NCBI RefSeq assembly: GCF_006547045.1
Contig: NZ_CP041242.1
Coordinates: 354,001 to 418,000, forward strand
Length of the DNA stretch: 64,000 nt
Direction of reading: 5' to 3'
Origin: Lysobacter alkalisoli
Lineage (GTDB): Bacteria; Pseudomonadota; Gammaproteobacteria; Xanthomonadales; Xanthomonadaceae
Numbering within the stretch: position 1 is the stretch's first letter; each line of letters starts with the position of its first letter. The notes under the pieces were generated by a model that searched no databases, had not been told where the DNA came from, and saw only the letters and a program-made list of their open reading frames with translations. Both the position numbers and the translations under genes were made by a program. Shown here in pieces: positions 9,022 through 19,365 of the stretch.

Positions 9022-9966
9022 TCAACCGAACGCCGGCGAATTCTCCGCGGCGAAGCCGACAACAAGCGCGCCCTTGCCGACGTTGACCATGCCGGTCAGG
9101 CTCATCACGCTCTCGAACAGTTCGATGTTGTTGTCGGCACAGGTACGCTCCAGGTCGTGGTAACCGGGCAGCATGCGCATCTCCTCGAGCTCGCCGCCGT
9201 AGCTCAGGCACACGGTCGGGGTCATCAGGCCGGCGTGGATGCGCGCGATGGTGAACGCGAACAGCTTCTCCACCGCCGGTTCGAAGCCCTTGATCTTGGC
9301 CACCGGCCCGGTTTCGCCGCGGTAGCCGCGCAGCACCGGCTTGATGTCGAGTGCGCTGCCGAGCGCGGCGCTGAGCAGGCCGACGCTGCGGTCGTTCTTC
9401 TTGCGTGCCCGCGCGCGCAGGTAGTAGAGGTCGCGCGGGATCATGTAGCCGTGGGTGTGCAGGGCCAGGTGTTCCAGCCGGGCGCGGATCTTCGGCGGGC
9501 CTTCGCCGGCCTCGCGCAGGCGGATCGCCTCCACCGCGGTGATGCCCTGGGCGGCGAACAGGTTCTGGGTGTCGATGACCCGCAGCGCGAACGGGGTGTC
9601 GTGGCCGGCCGCGGAACGCACCGGCCGGTAGTCGTTGAGGATCGAGAAGCCGGCCTGGGTGGCGTTGTCGAAGATCGGGCTGCGCGAGCGGGTGATCGTC
9701 ATGCAGAACACATGGTCGTAGTCGATCACCAGCCGTTCCAGGAACAGGTCATGGATCTGCTGGACCGTGAACGGCATGGTTTCGGCCTCGGCGCCACGCT
9801 CGGCGACGTGGGCATGCAGGAACTCCAGCGTGGCCTGTTCGTTGCGGTGGTCGGCCAGCACCGCCTCGCCGATGCGCACGGTGATCGGCAGGATGGTGAC
9901 GTCGTGCCGCTGCAGGTAGTCCAGCGGCAGGTCGCAGGCGGAATCGACGACAAGTCCAATGCGCAT
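9022..9966 (-). CDS. DegV family fatty-acid-binding protein
   Basis: DegV/EDD-fold protein of 314 residues, slightly longer than usual. MRIGLVVDSACDLP at the N-terminus is the diagnostic DegV opening (VDSACDLP for the common TDSxxDLP). CMTITRSRSPIFDNA matches the loop that contacts the fatty-acid carboxylate in DegV/FakB proteins. The C-terminal domain ends SLTGMVNVGKGALVVGF, with the usual G-x-G-x-G. FakB proteins present fatty acids to a kinase in Firmicutes; no FakA-like partner is nearby, so the physiological role here is open. Confidence 0.88.
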   Translation of the reverse strand: MRIGLVVDSACDLPLDYLQRHDVTILPITVRIGEAVLADHRNEQATLEFLHAHVAERGAEAETMPFTVQQIHDLFLERLVIDYDHVFCMTITRSRSPIFDNATQAGFSILNDYRPVRSAAGHDTPFALRVIDTQNLFAAQGITAVEAIRLREAGEGPPKIRARLEHLALHTHGYMIPRDLYYLRARARKKNDRSVGLLSAALGSALDIKPVLRGYRGETGPVAKIKGFEPAVEKLFAFTIARIHAGLMTPTVCLSYGGELEEMRMLPGYHDLERTCADNNIELFESVMSLTGMVNVGKGALVVGFAAENSPAFG

Positions 9967-10054
9967 GGGGGAATCCCGGTCAGGGAAGGCATTCGGGCGG
10001 CAGCATAGCGCCGATGGGGTGAAGGGCTCATGTTGCGTCGCGTCACCTGACGGG

Positions 10055-10070
10055 TGTGATCGCCATCACG
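10055..10070 (+). promoter_or_regulatory. CRP/Clp-type binding site
   Basis: TGTGA-tcgcca-TCACG matches the CRP-family consensus TGTGA-N6-TCACA at 9 of 10 arm positions. It lies 86 bp before the diguanylate cyclase start and 89 bp before the divergent DegV start. In xanthomonads the CRP homologue Clp uses this consensus and is inhibited by c-di-GMP. Confidence 0.6.
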
Positions 10071-10155
10071 TAATGGTCTGCACGGCGCGGACTTGCGGCA
10101 GCGACGGTGTGGGCAGAGACTGGAGGCACGGGCTGCGTCGATTCAGGGGTTGATC

Positions 10156-11850
10156 ATGCACCGAAGGGGGGCCGCGCTGCGGGCATTCCTGCTGCCAGTC
10201 CTCCTGGTCCCGATCCTGTTGCTGGGCGCCTGCTCCCCAGGCCAGGGCGGGGCGGGCATCGAGCGTATCGATCGCCACCTCGGCAGCCTGCCGCCGGACT
10301 CGCCGCAGACCGTGGCGGCGGCACGCGACATCGATTACCGCCCCTTGCCCGAGACCTCGCACCTGGCCGAGGCGATGGCCGGCAGCGGCTGGTGGCGGAT
10401 CACCCCGGCTCCAGCACCGCCAGCGGACGCGGGGGCCGGCCGCCAGCGCCTGCTGCTGCTCTACTACCCCTACAGCGCCGAAGTGACCGTGCTGATGCGG
10501 TCGGCCGGAGAACCGGTTACCGCGTCGATCTTCGAATCCGGGCTCGACCCGGCCTGGTCGCGCCGTGCGCTGGTGTTCCCGCTGGATAGCGACGGGCCCA
10601 TCCATGTCGGCGTGCGCGGCGCGCGTTATCCGTTGCCGGTCGAGATCGCCGATGCGCACGAATACGCCGCACGGGACCGCAACCACATGCGCCTGCTGTG
10701 GGGCAGCGGTGGGATCCTCGTCGGCGTGTCGCTGGCGGTGCTGCTGTTCTGGTGTCTGCTGCGCGAACGGGTCTACCTGCTGTTCTCGGCAAGCATGGCG
10801 TTGCAGCTGCTGTACGTGCTGTGCGCGTATGGCGAGGCCTACAGCGTGCCAGGGCTGGCGTGGCTGGCGCGGTTCGGCGTGGAGGGGATCTGGTTCATCG
10901 CCACCTGCTCGACGATGGTGGCGGTGCTGTTCCTGCTCGACTTCGCCGAGCTGCGGCCGCGGGCGCCGGCGCTGAGCTTCACCCTGTTCTGGGTCGGGGT
11001 GGCATTGCCGTCGGTGTTGCTGGTCGGCCTGCTGCTGCCATGGCCGGCCGACAAGTCGTGGTTCCCGCCGATGGGCAACAGCCTGCTGCTGCTGGCCAAC
11101 GCGGTCGCCATCGTCACCCTGCTGCGGGTGTGGCTGGGCGGCGGGCGCCATGCCGGGCTGGTGCTGATCGCCTGGGTCCCCATGGTCGTCGCCTCCACCG
11201 CGCGTACCGTGCAGCTGGCCGCAGGCGTCCCGCTGACGCCCTGGCTGGAATACGGATTGCCGCTGCTGCTGGCTTTCGCCTCGGTGGTGCTGGTGCTCGG
11301 CCTCGCCGATCGCATGCTGACCTTCCGTCGCGAGCGCGATGCCGCCAAGCAGCACGCCGAGCACGATGGCCTGACCGGCGCCTTCAACCGCGACGGCATC
11401 ATCAAGCGGTTGCGCCGGGCCGTGGCCGAAGTCGCCCGCAGCCACCAGCCGGTGTCGGTTCTGTTCCTCGACCTCGACCACTTCAAGGCCATCAACGACA
11501 ACTACGGCCACGCGGTCGGCGATGCCTGTCTGCGCACGGTGGTCGCGATGATCCGCGACCAGGCCCGGCTCGGCGACCAGCTTGGCCGGGTCGGGGGCGA
11601 GGAATTCCTGCTTTACCTGCCCGGCGCGACCCTGGCTGCCGCGCGCGGCACCGCCGAGCGCCTGCGACTGGAAGTCGAGTCGCGCTGCCGGCAGGTGATG
11701 GGTGCGCCGGTGGCGCTGACCCTGAGCATCGGCGTGGTCGAATACCGGCCCGGGGAGACGGTGGACGCGCTGATCCAGCGTGCCGACGAGGCGATGTACG
11801 AGGCCAAGCGCACCGGTCGCAATCGGGTGGTCGTACTCGCCGCGGCGTAG
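10156..11850 (+). CDS. lipoprotein-type 7TM diguanylate cyclase (GGDEF)
   Basis: Membrane diguanylate cyclase of 564 residues that makes c-di-GMP from two GTP. The N-terminus is a lipoprotein signal ending LLLGAC. It is followed by a periplasmic domain of about 150 residues and seven hydrophobic segments (residues about 180-385), the layout of 7TMR-DISM receptors. The GGDEF domain has DGLTGAFNRDG, FLDLDHFKAIND and an active-site GGEEF at about residue 480. The RLGD five residues before it is the product-inhibition I-site. An upstream in-frame extension is rejected because CAGGGG precedes this ATG and the lipobox fits it. A CRP/Clp-type site lies upstream. Confidence 0.92.
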   Translation: MHRRGAALRAFLLPVLLVPILLLGACSPGQGGAGIERIDRHLGSLPPDSPQTVAAARDIDYRPLPETSHLAEAMAGSGWWRITPAPAPPADAGAGRQRLLLLYYPYSAEVTVLMRSAGEPVTASIFESGLDPAWSRRALVFPLDSDGPIHVGVRGARYPLPVEIADAHEYAARDRNHMRLLWGSGGILVGVSLAVLLFWCLLRERVYLLFSASMALQLLYVLCAYGEAYSVPGLAWLARFGVEGIWFIATCSTMVAVLFLLDFAELRPRAPALSFTLFWVGVALPSVLLVGLLLPWPADKSWFPPMGNSLLLLANAVAIVTLLRVWLGGGRHAGLVLIAWVPMVVASTARTVQLAAGVPLTPWLEYGLPLLLAFASVVLVLGLADRMLTFRRERDAAKQHAEHDGLTGAFNRDGIIKRLRRAVAEVARSHQPVSVLFLDLDHFKAINDNYGHAVGDACLRTVVAMIRDQARLGDQLGRVGGEEFLLYLPGATLAAARGTAERLRLEVESRCRQVMGAPVALTLSIGVVEYRPGETVDALIQRADEAMYEAKRTGRNRVVVLAAA

Positions 11851-11956
11851 CGGGGCAAGTGGCGAGTGAAGAGTGAAGAGGAGCGAGCCGTGAGGAAAAA
11901 CAGACGCCGGCTCACCCCTCGTTTCTCACTCCTCTCCCCTCACACTTCTCCTCGCG

Positions 11957-13434
11957 CTATTCGTCTATCGCCGGATACGCCCGCGGCAGGCCGCCCTGTT
12001 CGCGTGGCGTTTCGCTGCGCAGGTAGCGGTCGCGCAGTTCGGTCTGGCGGCTGCGCATCGGCAGCGCACGCCCCCCCATCCATACCTGCAACGCGACCGC
12101 GTTGACCTCAAGCGGGTCGCCGTTCCACAGCACCAGGTCGGCGCGTTGGCCGACCGCGATACTGCCGACCTTGTCGGCCACGCCCAGCGCCTGTGCCGGC
12201 ACCGAGGTCAGTCCCGCCAGGCCCTTTTCCCACGGCAGGCCGTGGGCAACGGCATTGCCGGCCAATTGGCGGATCTTGCGCGCATTGTGCGAGGCGTCGC
12301 CGGCCTGGCTGAAGCCGACCTGCACCCCGGCCGCGGCCAGTCGCATGGCGTTCTCGAAGTTCGAATGGATCGAATCGAAGCTCGACGGCAGATTGCCGAG
12401 CGGATCGACGAACACCGGCACCTGCGCCGCGGCGAGGTCGCCGGCCAGCTTCCAGGCCTCGGCACCGCCGGAAATCGCCACTTTCACGTTCTGCCGCTTC
12501 GCCCAGCGCAGCAACTGGCGGATGTCGGCGGCACGATTGACGCCGACCATCACCCGGCCGCCTCCGTCGAGATACCGCAGCAGGGTACGCCGGCCGGCCG
12601 GAGTCAGCAGGGTCCCGTTGGCGCCGGTCGGGATGCGGCCGCGGGCCTCGTCGACAAGCTGGTCGAGCAGCATCCACTGCGCCGCGCGCGACTTGCCGGT
12701 CAGGCCCGCGGTACCGCCGCCGAGCTGTACGAACAGCACCCGGCCGCCGACCGGATCGGCACTGCCGTCGAGGCGGACCACGCCGCCCTGACCGCCGACG
12801 ATCGAACCTCCCATCGTGCTGCCGACACCGAGCAGGGTCCAGCCGATGCCCTCGATGCGGCTGACCGGCACCAGTACCGAGTCGGGGTTGTAGGCCAGGG
12901 TCACGTCGAACTCGGGCCGCACCACCATTTCCTTGGTTTCCGCCCCGAGTGCGAGCGCGGCATCGACCGTGCTTTCCTCACCGGAGACTTCCTCGATGCC
13001 GATCCCGCTGATGCCACCGAACAGGGTCGGGGTGAGCGGGCGGCCGCCGGCCTCGATCACCTGCGCGCCAGCCGGTGCCGACAGTCCGCTGCCGACTGCG
13101 CGCACCACGCCAGCGGTCACCAGCACGTCGGCATTCTCCAGCGTGCCCTGCGCGGTGGCGGTGTGGATGCGGGCGTTGCGAATCAGCAGATCCTGGGCGT
13201 TGACGGCGGCGCTGACCAAGAACAACGCCGTCATCCCCGCGAAGGCGGGGATCCATGGACGTCGATTCTGGTTCCGGGCGTGCGCAGTGAACGTCCTTGG
13301 ATCTTCGATCCCCGGCCTTTGCGTACAGCGCTCGGGTGTTCGAGCGGGCGCGAGCCAATGACTCGCAATCAGCCCGCCCTCACTCTCGTCTTCGCGAGGG
13401 CGACGACGGAGAAAGGCCGCTATCTTCAACATCC

Positions 13435-13438
<4 letters not shown>
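11957..13438 (-). CDS. amidohydrolase-like protein lacking the HxH metal site, signal peptide split by a repeat
   Basis: Amidohydrolase-superfamily protein, second gene of a tandem pair. The N-terminal composite domain (NARIHTATAQGTLENADVLV) and C-terminal SIAVGQRADLVLWNGDPLEV are intact. Where active homologues have a GxxDxHxH metal motif, this one reads LTPTLFGGISGIGI, with no histidine. It is probably a pseudoenzyme or partner subunit. The GTG start overlaps the upstream stop by GTGA. The first codons (MLKIAAF) and the later ALFLVSAAVNAQ would join into a normal signal peptide, but about 57 codons of repeat sequence lie between them. ATG at 13234 inside the repeat is an alternative start. 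Confidence 0.75.
13231..13402. repeat. interspersed palindromic repeat inserted in a coding sequence
   Basis: Begins with the common proteobacterial hairpin ATCCCCGC-gaag-GCGGGGAT (13233-13252). It continues to a part (13310-13400) that aligns with the intergenic repeat at 3047-3136 (CCCCGGCC, AGCGCTCGGG, then a GAGCC/GGCTC-like arm). Read through on the minus strand it gives the familiar repeat-encoded peptide PWIPAFAGMT. Confidence 0.85.
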
Positions 13439-14880
<1,442 letters not shown>

Positions 14881-14982
14881 GGTCAGGGATTCCCCGGTGG
14901 CGCGGATGACAACCTGCTGACCGTAGACGGCACCGCGACCGGTGCCAACCCTGACGAAGGTCATGGTGGGTAATATGTCGCG

Positions 14983-15759
14983 ATGAAAACCAAACACCAG
15001 ATCGTCGAAAACTGGCTTCCCCGCTATACCGGCGTCCCTCTGGACGGCTTCGGCGAGCATGTCCTGCTGACCAACTTCGGCGGCTATCTCGATATCTTCG
15101 CCAGCCTGACAGGTGCCGAAGTGGTCGGCCGCGACCGGCCCATGCCGAGCGTGACCGTCGACGGCATCACCATGATCAACTTCGGCATGGGCAGCGCCAA
15201 CGCGGCTACGGTAATGGACCTGCTCTCGGCGATCGGCCCGAAGGCGGTGCTGTTCCTCGGCAAGTGCGGCGGGCTCAAGCGCAAGAACAGGCTCGGTGAC
15301 CTGGTCCTGCCGATCGCGGCGATCCGCGGCGAGGGGACCAGCAACGACTACCTGCCGCCGGAGGTGCCGGCGCTGCCCGCGTTCGCCCTGCAGCGCGCGG
15401 TGTCGACCACGATCCGGGATCTCGAGCACGACTACTGGACCGGCACCGTCTACACCACCAATCGCCGGGTCTGGGAACATGACGACGCATTCAAGAAGCG
15501 CCTGCGCGCGATGCGCTGCATGGCGATCGACATGGAGACCGCGACCGTATTCGCCGCCGGCTTCGCCAACCGGATCCCCTGCGGCGCGCTGTTGCTGGTG
15601 TCCGACCAGCCGATGATCCCGGAAGGCGTCAAGACCGAGGCCTCCGACGCCAAGGTCAGCGCCAGCTTCGTCAACGCCCACATCAACATCGGCATCGAGG
15701 CACTACGGCTGATCCGCCGTCACGGCAAATCGGTCCGGCACCTGCGTTTCGACGAATAG
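14983..15759 (+). CDS. amn: AMP nucleosidase (short form)
   Basis: Nucleoside-phosphorylase-fold enzyme of 258 residues that hydrolyses AMP to adenine and ribose 5-phosphate. Key stretches are LTNFGGYLDIF, VDGITMINFGMGSANAAT, AVLFLGKCGGLKR (phosphate-site loop) and CMAIDMETATVFAAGF, whose Met-Glu and acidic residue handle the ribose. It is about half the length of E. coli Amn and lacks the extra N-terminal domain, as in Bacteroidetes and xanthomonads. A single-gene unit, transcribed divergently from the amidohydrolase pair. Another purine nucleoside phosphorylase activity is the main alternative. Confidence 0.82.
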   Translation: MKTKHQIVENWLPRYTGVPLDGFGEHVLLTNFGGYLDIFASLTGAEVVGRDRPMPSVTVDGITMINFGMGSANAATVMDLLSAIGPKAVLFLGKCGGLKRKNRLGDLVLPIAAIRGEGTSNDYLPPEVPALPAFALQRAVSTTIRDLEHDYWTGTVYTTNRRVWEHDDAFKKRLRAMRCMAIDMETATVFAAGFANRIPCGALLLVSDQPMIPEGVKTEASDAKVSASFVNAHINIGIEALRLIRRHGKSVRHLRFDE

Positions 15760-15845
15760 CCCGTTCCGGGCAGGGTTCGCAGCGACTGAGACCCCATCAG
15801 GGCACACTTTCCTGCCGGACACGGACGGCACAAGCGGAGCAGGAC

Positions 15846-16466
15846 ATGGTCGAGAAACTGGTCTACCTCATCGTCGGCGCGCTGCTGACCTGGGCGTTCT
15901 ATTTCATCCAGCGCCGGGTCGAGCGTCGTGGCACCGTCGATGCGATCGAGCGTCACCGCAAGCTGCTCGCGCTGCAGCAGGACCTGAAGAACGCCGAAAC
16001 CAGCCTGGACGAGCTGCGCCGTTTCGAGCACCGCCTGATCGGCCGGGCCGAGATCGCCGCGCGCATCGCCGACAACTACTTCACCAAGGCCGAGGAACTG
16101 GCCCGCCATACGCGCGAGGACGACACCGCCTCGGACATCGACCGTGAGGCGATCGCCGCCTTCCGCCGTGCCAATGCCGAACTCGAACAGCTCGTGGCGC
16201 ACCTGCGCCAGCAGCTCGACGGTGAGTCCCTGCATGATTTCGAAAAGGCCCACGCGCGCTGGCTCGACTACCGGGAGCGTTACGCCCGCTTCATCGCCAC
16301 CAGTTATTCCGGCGGCGCGCTGCGACCGTTGATCCACGCAGTGACGCTGGAGAGCGTGACCCTGGCCTGGATCAGCGAACTGGAAATGCAGCTCGGCGAC
16401 GAGGATGAAGACGCCGACGCCGACGCCGATATCGATGCCGAAGCCGAAGCCGAAGACGCGGCCTGA
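15846..16466 (+). CDS. membrane-anchored coiled-coil protein, hypothetical
   Basis: Unrecognised protein of 206 residues. One N-terminal membrane helix (LVYLIVGALLTWAFYFI) is followed directly by basic residues (RRVERR), which suggests an N-out/C-in anchor. Then comes a long helical, charged region with heptad character up to about residue 185. It ends in a strongly acidic tail of alternating Asp/Glu-Ala pairs. The architecture suggests a scaffold or membrane-tethered adaptor; no catalytic motif is seen. The tail is encoded by a short imperfect GCCGAC/GCCGAA repeat that could vary in length between strains. Confidence 0.65.
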   Translation: MVEKLVYLIVGALLTWAFYFIQRRVERRGTVDAIERHRKLLALQQDLKNAETSLDELRRFEHRLIGRAEIAARIADNYFTKAEELARHTREDDTASDIDREAIAAFRRANAELEQLVAHLRQQLDGESLHDFEKAHARWLDYRERYARFIATSYSGGALRPLIHAVTLESVTLAWISELEMQLGDEDEDADADADIDAEAEAEDAA

Positions 16467-16525
16467 GCGATATCGCTGTGCACCTGCTAGGGTAGGGCGC
16501 CCACTCGATCGAGAGGTTTACCGTA

Positions 16526-17068
16526 GTGAATGTAACCCCGAAGGAAGTCGTCGACTTCTGGCGCGATGCCGGCCCGGAACGCTGGTTCTCCAAGGACGAG
16601 ACCTTCGACGACATGTGCGAGATGGCGTTCGAGGATGCCGTCGAGGACGCTGCCGCCGGCAAGGCCGAGGGCTGGATGGAATCCGCCGAGGGCGCACTCG
16701 CGCTGGTGCTGCTGCTCGACCAGATGCCTCGCAACATCCACCGTGGCACCGCCAAGGCCTTCGCGTTCGACGAACTGGCCCGCCGCCATGCGGCCGAGGC
16801 GGTCGATCGCGGCTACGACGCCGAAGTCGAACCGGCGCTGCGGGCGTTCTTCTACCTGCCGTTCGAGCACTCCGAGGACATCGAGGACCAGCGACGCTCG
16901 GTCGAGCTGCACCGCAACCTGCCCGGCGAGGACGCCGACAAGTGGGCGGTGTTGCACCTGGAGATCATCGAGAAGTTCGGCCGCTTTCCGCACCGCAACG
17001 CCGTGCTCGGCCGTGAAACCACGCCGGAAGAGCAGGCCTGGCTGGATGCGGGCGGGTTCAAGGGCTGA
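16526..17068 (+). CDS. DUF924 family protein
   Basis: Soluble helical protein of 180 residues with the full DUF924 (TPR-like) pattern: VVDFWRDAGPERWFSKD at the start, LLLDQMPRNIHRGTAKAF in the centre and LEIIEKFGRFPHRNAVLGR near the end. The family is widespread in proteobacteria, is predicted to adopt a TPR-like fold, and has no settled biochemical function. The start is GTG, 8 bp after GAGAGGTTTACC. Genes on both sides are on the same strand or convergent; no operon partner suggests a role. Confidence 0.88.
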   Translation: MNVTPKEVVDFWRDAGPERWFSKDETFDDMCEMAFEDAVEDAAAGKAEGWMESAEGALALVLLLDQMPRNIHRGTAKAFAFDELARRHAAEAVDRGYDAEVEPALRAFFYLPFEHSEDIEDQRRSVELHRNLPGEDADKWAVLHLEIIEKFGRFPHRNAVLGRETTPEEQAWLDAGGFKG

Positions 17069-17136
17069 GTCTGAGGACGCCGGTGGCATGGCCGCCGGCG
17101 TCTCCGCAAAGCCCCCCGCACCCGGGAGAAGTAGCA

Positions 17137-17171
17137 AGAAAAAAGGCGCCGGGGATGATCCCGACGCCTTT
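17137..17171 (-). terminator. rho-independent terminator (grx4 end, possibly bidirectional)
   Basis: Stem AAGGCGTCGGGA pairs with CCCCGGCGCCTT around a TCAT-type loop, followed on the minus strand by a run of T. It sits between the convergent DUF924 and glutaredoxin genes and probably ends both transcripts. Confidence 0.75.
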
Positions 17172-17201
17172 CGGCTTGCGGAAAAGAAGGCGGTGTAGCG
17201 C

Positions 17202-18131
17202 TCAGTACTTCGGAATCGCCCCGTCCACGTCCGCCCAGGCGTCGATGCCGCCCTCGACGTTGTAGACCTCGCGGAAACCGAGGCCGCGGAAATGCTCGCC
17301 AGCCTGCATGCTGCGATTGCCGTGGTGGCAGAGGAAAGCGAGCGGAGTGGACTTGTCCAGCGCTTCGAGGCGTTGCAGCGCGCCGTCATCGATCGTCTCG
17401 AAGGCGACGTTGACCGAGGCCAGCGCGCGTTCCTCGGCCGGGCGCACGTCGACCAGGGTCAGGGTGCCGGCGGCGACCCGCTGGGCGACCTCGGCCGGGC
17501 TGATAGGCCTGACCTTCGGCGGCGCGTTCGGGTTCTCGATCACCAGTCCGCGGCCGCGCTCGTCGTCGACCCAGTCGATCGACAGGCCGTCGGCACGGCG
17601 CACGCCGGCCAGGTCGAACTGCAGGCGCAGGCCGTCGACTTCGACCGCAATCGCATTCGCGTCGGCCGGGGCCAGCTGCAGGCGGGTCTGGAAGCGCGGG
17701 TCGACCTCGACCTGCACCGCGTAGCCTTCGCCGGCGTTGGCGGCGGCGTCGCGCAGCATCTGCACCGCGGCCGGGGTCACGCTGACGGTTGGCGGGGTAC
17801 GGTCCGGCGCCGGCACGCCCAGCGCGGCGTGCAGTTCGCCGGAATTGACCATCTGCTCGACGATGTCGCTGCCGCCGACCAGCTCGCCGCCGATGTACAG
17901 CTGCGGGATGGTCGGCCACTGGCCGTATTCCTTGATGCCCTCGCGGATCTCCGGGTCGGACAACACGTCGATGTGTGCATAGCCTTCCGGCAGCAGCGCG
18001 TTCAGCACGCCGACGGCCTTGGCCGAGAAGCCGCATTGCGGCGCGTCGGGCACGCCCTTCATGAACAGCACGACGCGGTTCGATTGCAGCAGGGATTCGA
18101 TGCGCGAACGCACGGCGGGATCGAGGGACAT
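17202..18131 (-). CDS. Grx4-type monothiol glutaredoxin fused to A-type-like and rhodanese domains
   Basis: Three-domain protein of 309 residues. Residues 1-105 are a monothiol glutaredoxin with the CGFS motif (APQCGFSAKAV) and WPTIPQLYIGGELVGG. Grx4 proteins bind and transfer [2Fe-2S] clusters with glutathione. The middle (about 115-200) resembles an A-type iron-sulfur carrier (IscA/HesB) strand pattern but shows no conserved cysteines, so it cannot hold a cluster in the usual way. The C-terminus (about 215-309) is a rhodanese domain with active-site loop FLCHHGNRSM. This fusion is known from Xanthomonadaceae; the role is probably cluster or persulfide trafficking. Confidence 0.9.
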   Translation of the reverse strand: MSLDPAVRSRIESLLQSNRVVLFMKGVPDAPQCGFSAKAVGVLNALLPEGYAHIDVLSDPEIREGIKEYGQWPTIPQLYIGGELVGGSDIVEQMVNSGELHAALGVPAPDRTPPTVSVTPAAVQMLRDAAANAGEGYAVQVEVDPRFQTRLQLAPADANAIAVEVDGLRLQFDLAGVRRADGLSIDWVDDERGRGLVIENPNAPPKVRPISPAEVAQRVAAGTLTLVDVRPAEERALASVNVAFETIDDGALQRLEALDKSTPLAFLCHHGNRSMQAGEHFRGLGFREVYNVEGGIDAWADVDGAIPKY

Positions 18132-18180
18132 GGATACGGTTCCGTGGAGCGGGGGAGCCCGCTATTTTACGCCTCCTTTG

Positions 18181-19272
18181 CTATCGATCGCCGGGCAGGG
18201 CGACCGGAGCATCCGCACGGACCTCGCTTACCAGAATCGGCAGCGGCCACGCACCGCCTGGAAAGCCCTTGCACAGCCCCGTGGATTGCTCGTGGCTGGC
18301 GATGAACTCGCTGCCGTTCCAGGTCCAGGTCTGCGAGCTCCAGCAGTCGCCCAGGCCGCGCCCCTTGTGCCCGGCATCGATCTGGCCACGCCGATAACCG
18401 CTGCCGTTGGTGGTCACCAGCACCGGTTGATGGGGCGGTTGTGCGTCGATCACCCAGTAGACGCTGCCGGCGTTGTACGCGGCGAGCCAGCAGCGCGTGG
18501 ATACCAGGAGCTTGCCGTGCGACAGCCCGGTGACGGTGAATTCCGATGCGTCCCCATTCTCGTCGTGGCCAGCGGGCAGATCCATGCACGTGTCGGCATC
18601 CAGCTGTGCCCTCAGTTCGCGGGCCAGAGCGGCCATCTCGCGGGGCGGCAAGGCGATGTCGGCATCGTCCGTTGCGGGCATGTGGATCACCGGAAGTGGA
18701 CGCGGTGGCGGCACCCTCGATTCGTCGCGCGGACCCCTGCGCACCAATGCGCCGCGGGTGCCGAGCCGGCCCTGCGCCTCGTCCATTTTCAGCAGCACCG
18801 CGGCGGCGCCCCGGTCCGACAGCCTGTAGACCTCGCCGCCCGGTGACGTCCACTCGATGCGACTGTCGCGTGTCAGTGCCTCCAGCAGCGCGCTGGTCTG
18901 CGCCGGCGTCAGTGCGCCGGACACGGCGTCATCGCTGCCTGCGGAAACTGGGCCAAGGTCCTGTCCGTTGATCCGCAGGGACAGCGGAAACGCCTGCGCC
19001 GTGGACTCGCCGGAGGCGTCCCATGCCTCTGCGATCTGGACCTCGGCGGTCACCGGCTGCTCCGGTCCGGCCCGGCGTGTGAGCAGGACCGATACCGGCA
19101 GGGTGTCGCTGTCGGGTTGGTAGCCGGCCGCGCGGCAGGTGCCGGTGTTGTCGCACGCCAGCAGCCAGTCGTGGTGGCCAAAGCCGATTCCGGTGTCGGC
19201 GGCCAGCGCCTGCGGTGACATCAGGGCGAGCGCGAGTACGATCCAGCCGGGCATTCCCTGCATGGCCTGCAT
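18181..19272 (-). CDS. DUF1176 domain secreted protein
   Basis: Secreted protein of 363 residues. The signal peptide MQAMQGMPGWIVLALALMSP ends near ALAAD. The DUF1176 pattern is clear: HHDWLLACDNTGTCRAAGYQ with paired cysteines at the start, a central LTRRAGP, and CWSSQTWTWNGSEFI and GLCKGFPGGAW near the end. Several even-spaced cysteines suggest disulfides in the periplasm. DUF1176 has no defined activity. The next gene on the plus strand starts beyond its 5' end, so the promoters face outward. Confidence 0.82.
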   Translation of the reverse strand: MQAMQGMPGWIVLALALMSPQALAADTGIGFGHHDWLLACDNTGTCRAAGYQPDSDTLPVSVLLTRRAGPEQPVTAEVQIAEAWDASGESTAQAFPLSLRINGQDLGPVSAGSDDAVSGALTPAQTSALLEALTRDSRIEWTSPGGEVYRLSDRGAAAVLLKMDEAQGRLGTRGALVRRGPRDESRVPPPRPLPVIHMPATDDADIALPPREMAALARELRAQLDADTCMDLPAGHDENGDASEFTVTGLSHGKLLVSTRCWLAAYNAGSVYWVIDAQPPHQPVLVTTNGSGYRRGQIDAGHKGRGLGDCWSSQTWTWNGSEFIASHEQSTGLCKGFPGGAWPLPILVSEVRADAPVALPGDR

Positions 19273-19365
19273 TCCTTCATGTCCATGGAAGATCCGGCGA
19301 TTCTACCTGCCCCGATCCCTGCAGGGGCCGGGTCCGGCGGGTATCGACGTGTCATCATCGCGCTC

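Noticed and set aside
5372-9163. 1263-codon open frame on the plus strand opposite the propeller amidohydrolase
   Set aside because: The product is a low-complexity Arg/Ala/His mix with no domain, and the opposite strand has a signal peptide and clear motifs. Long antisense frames are expected at this GC.
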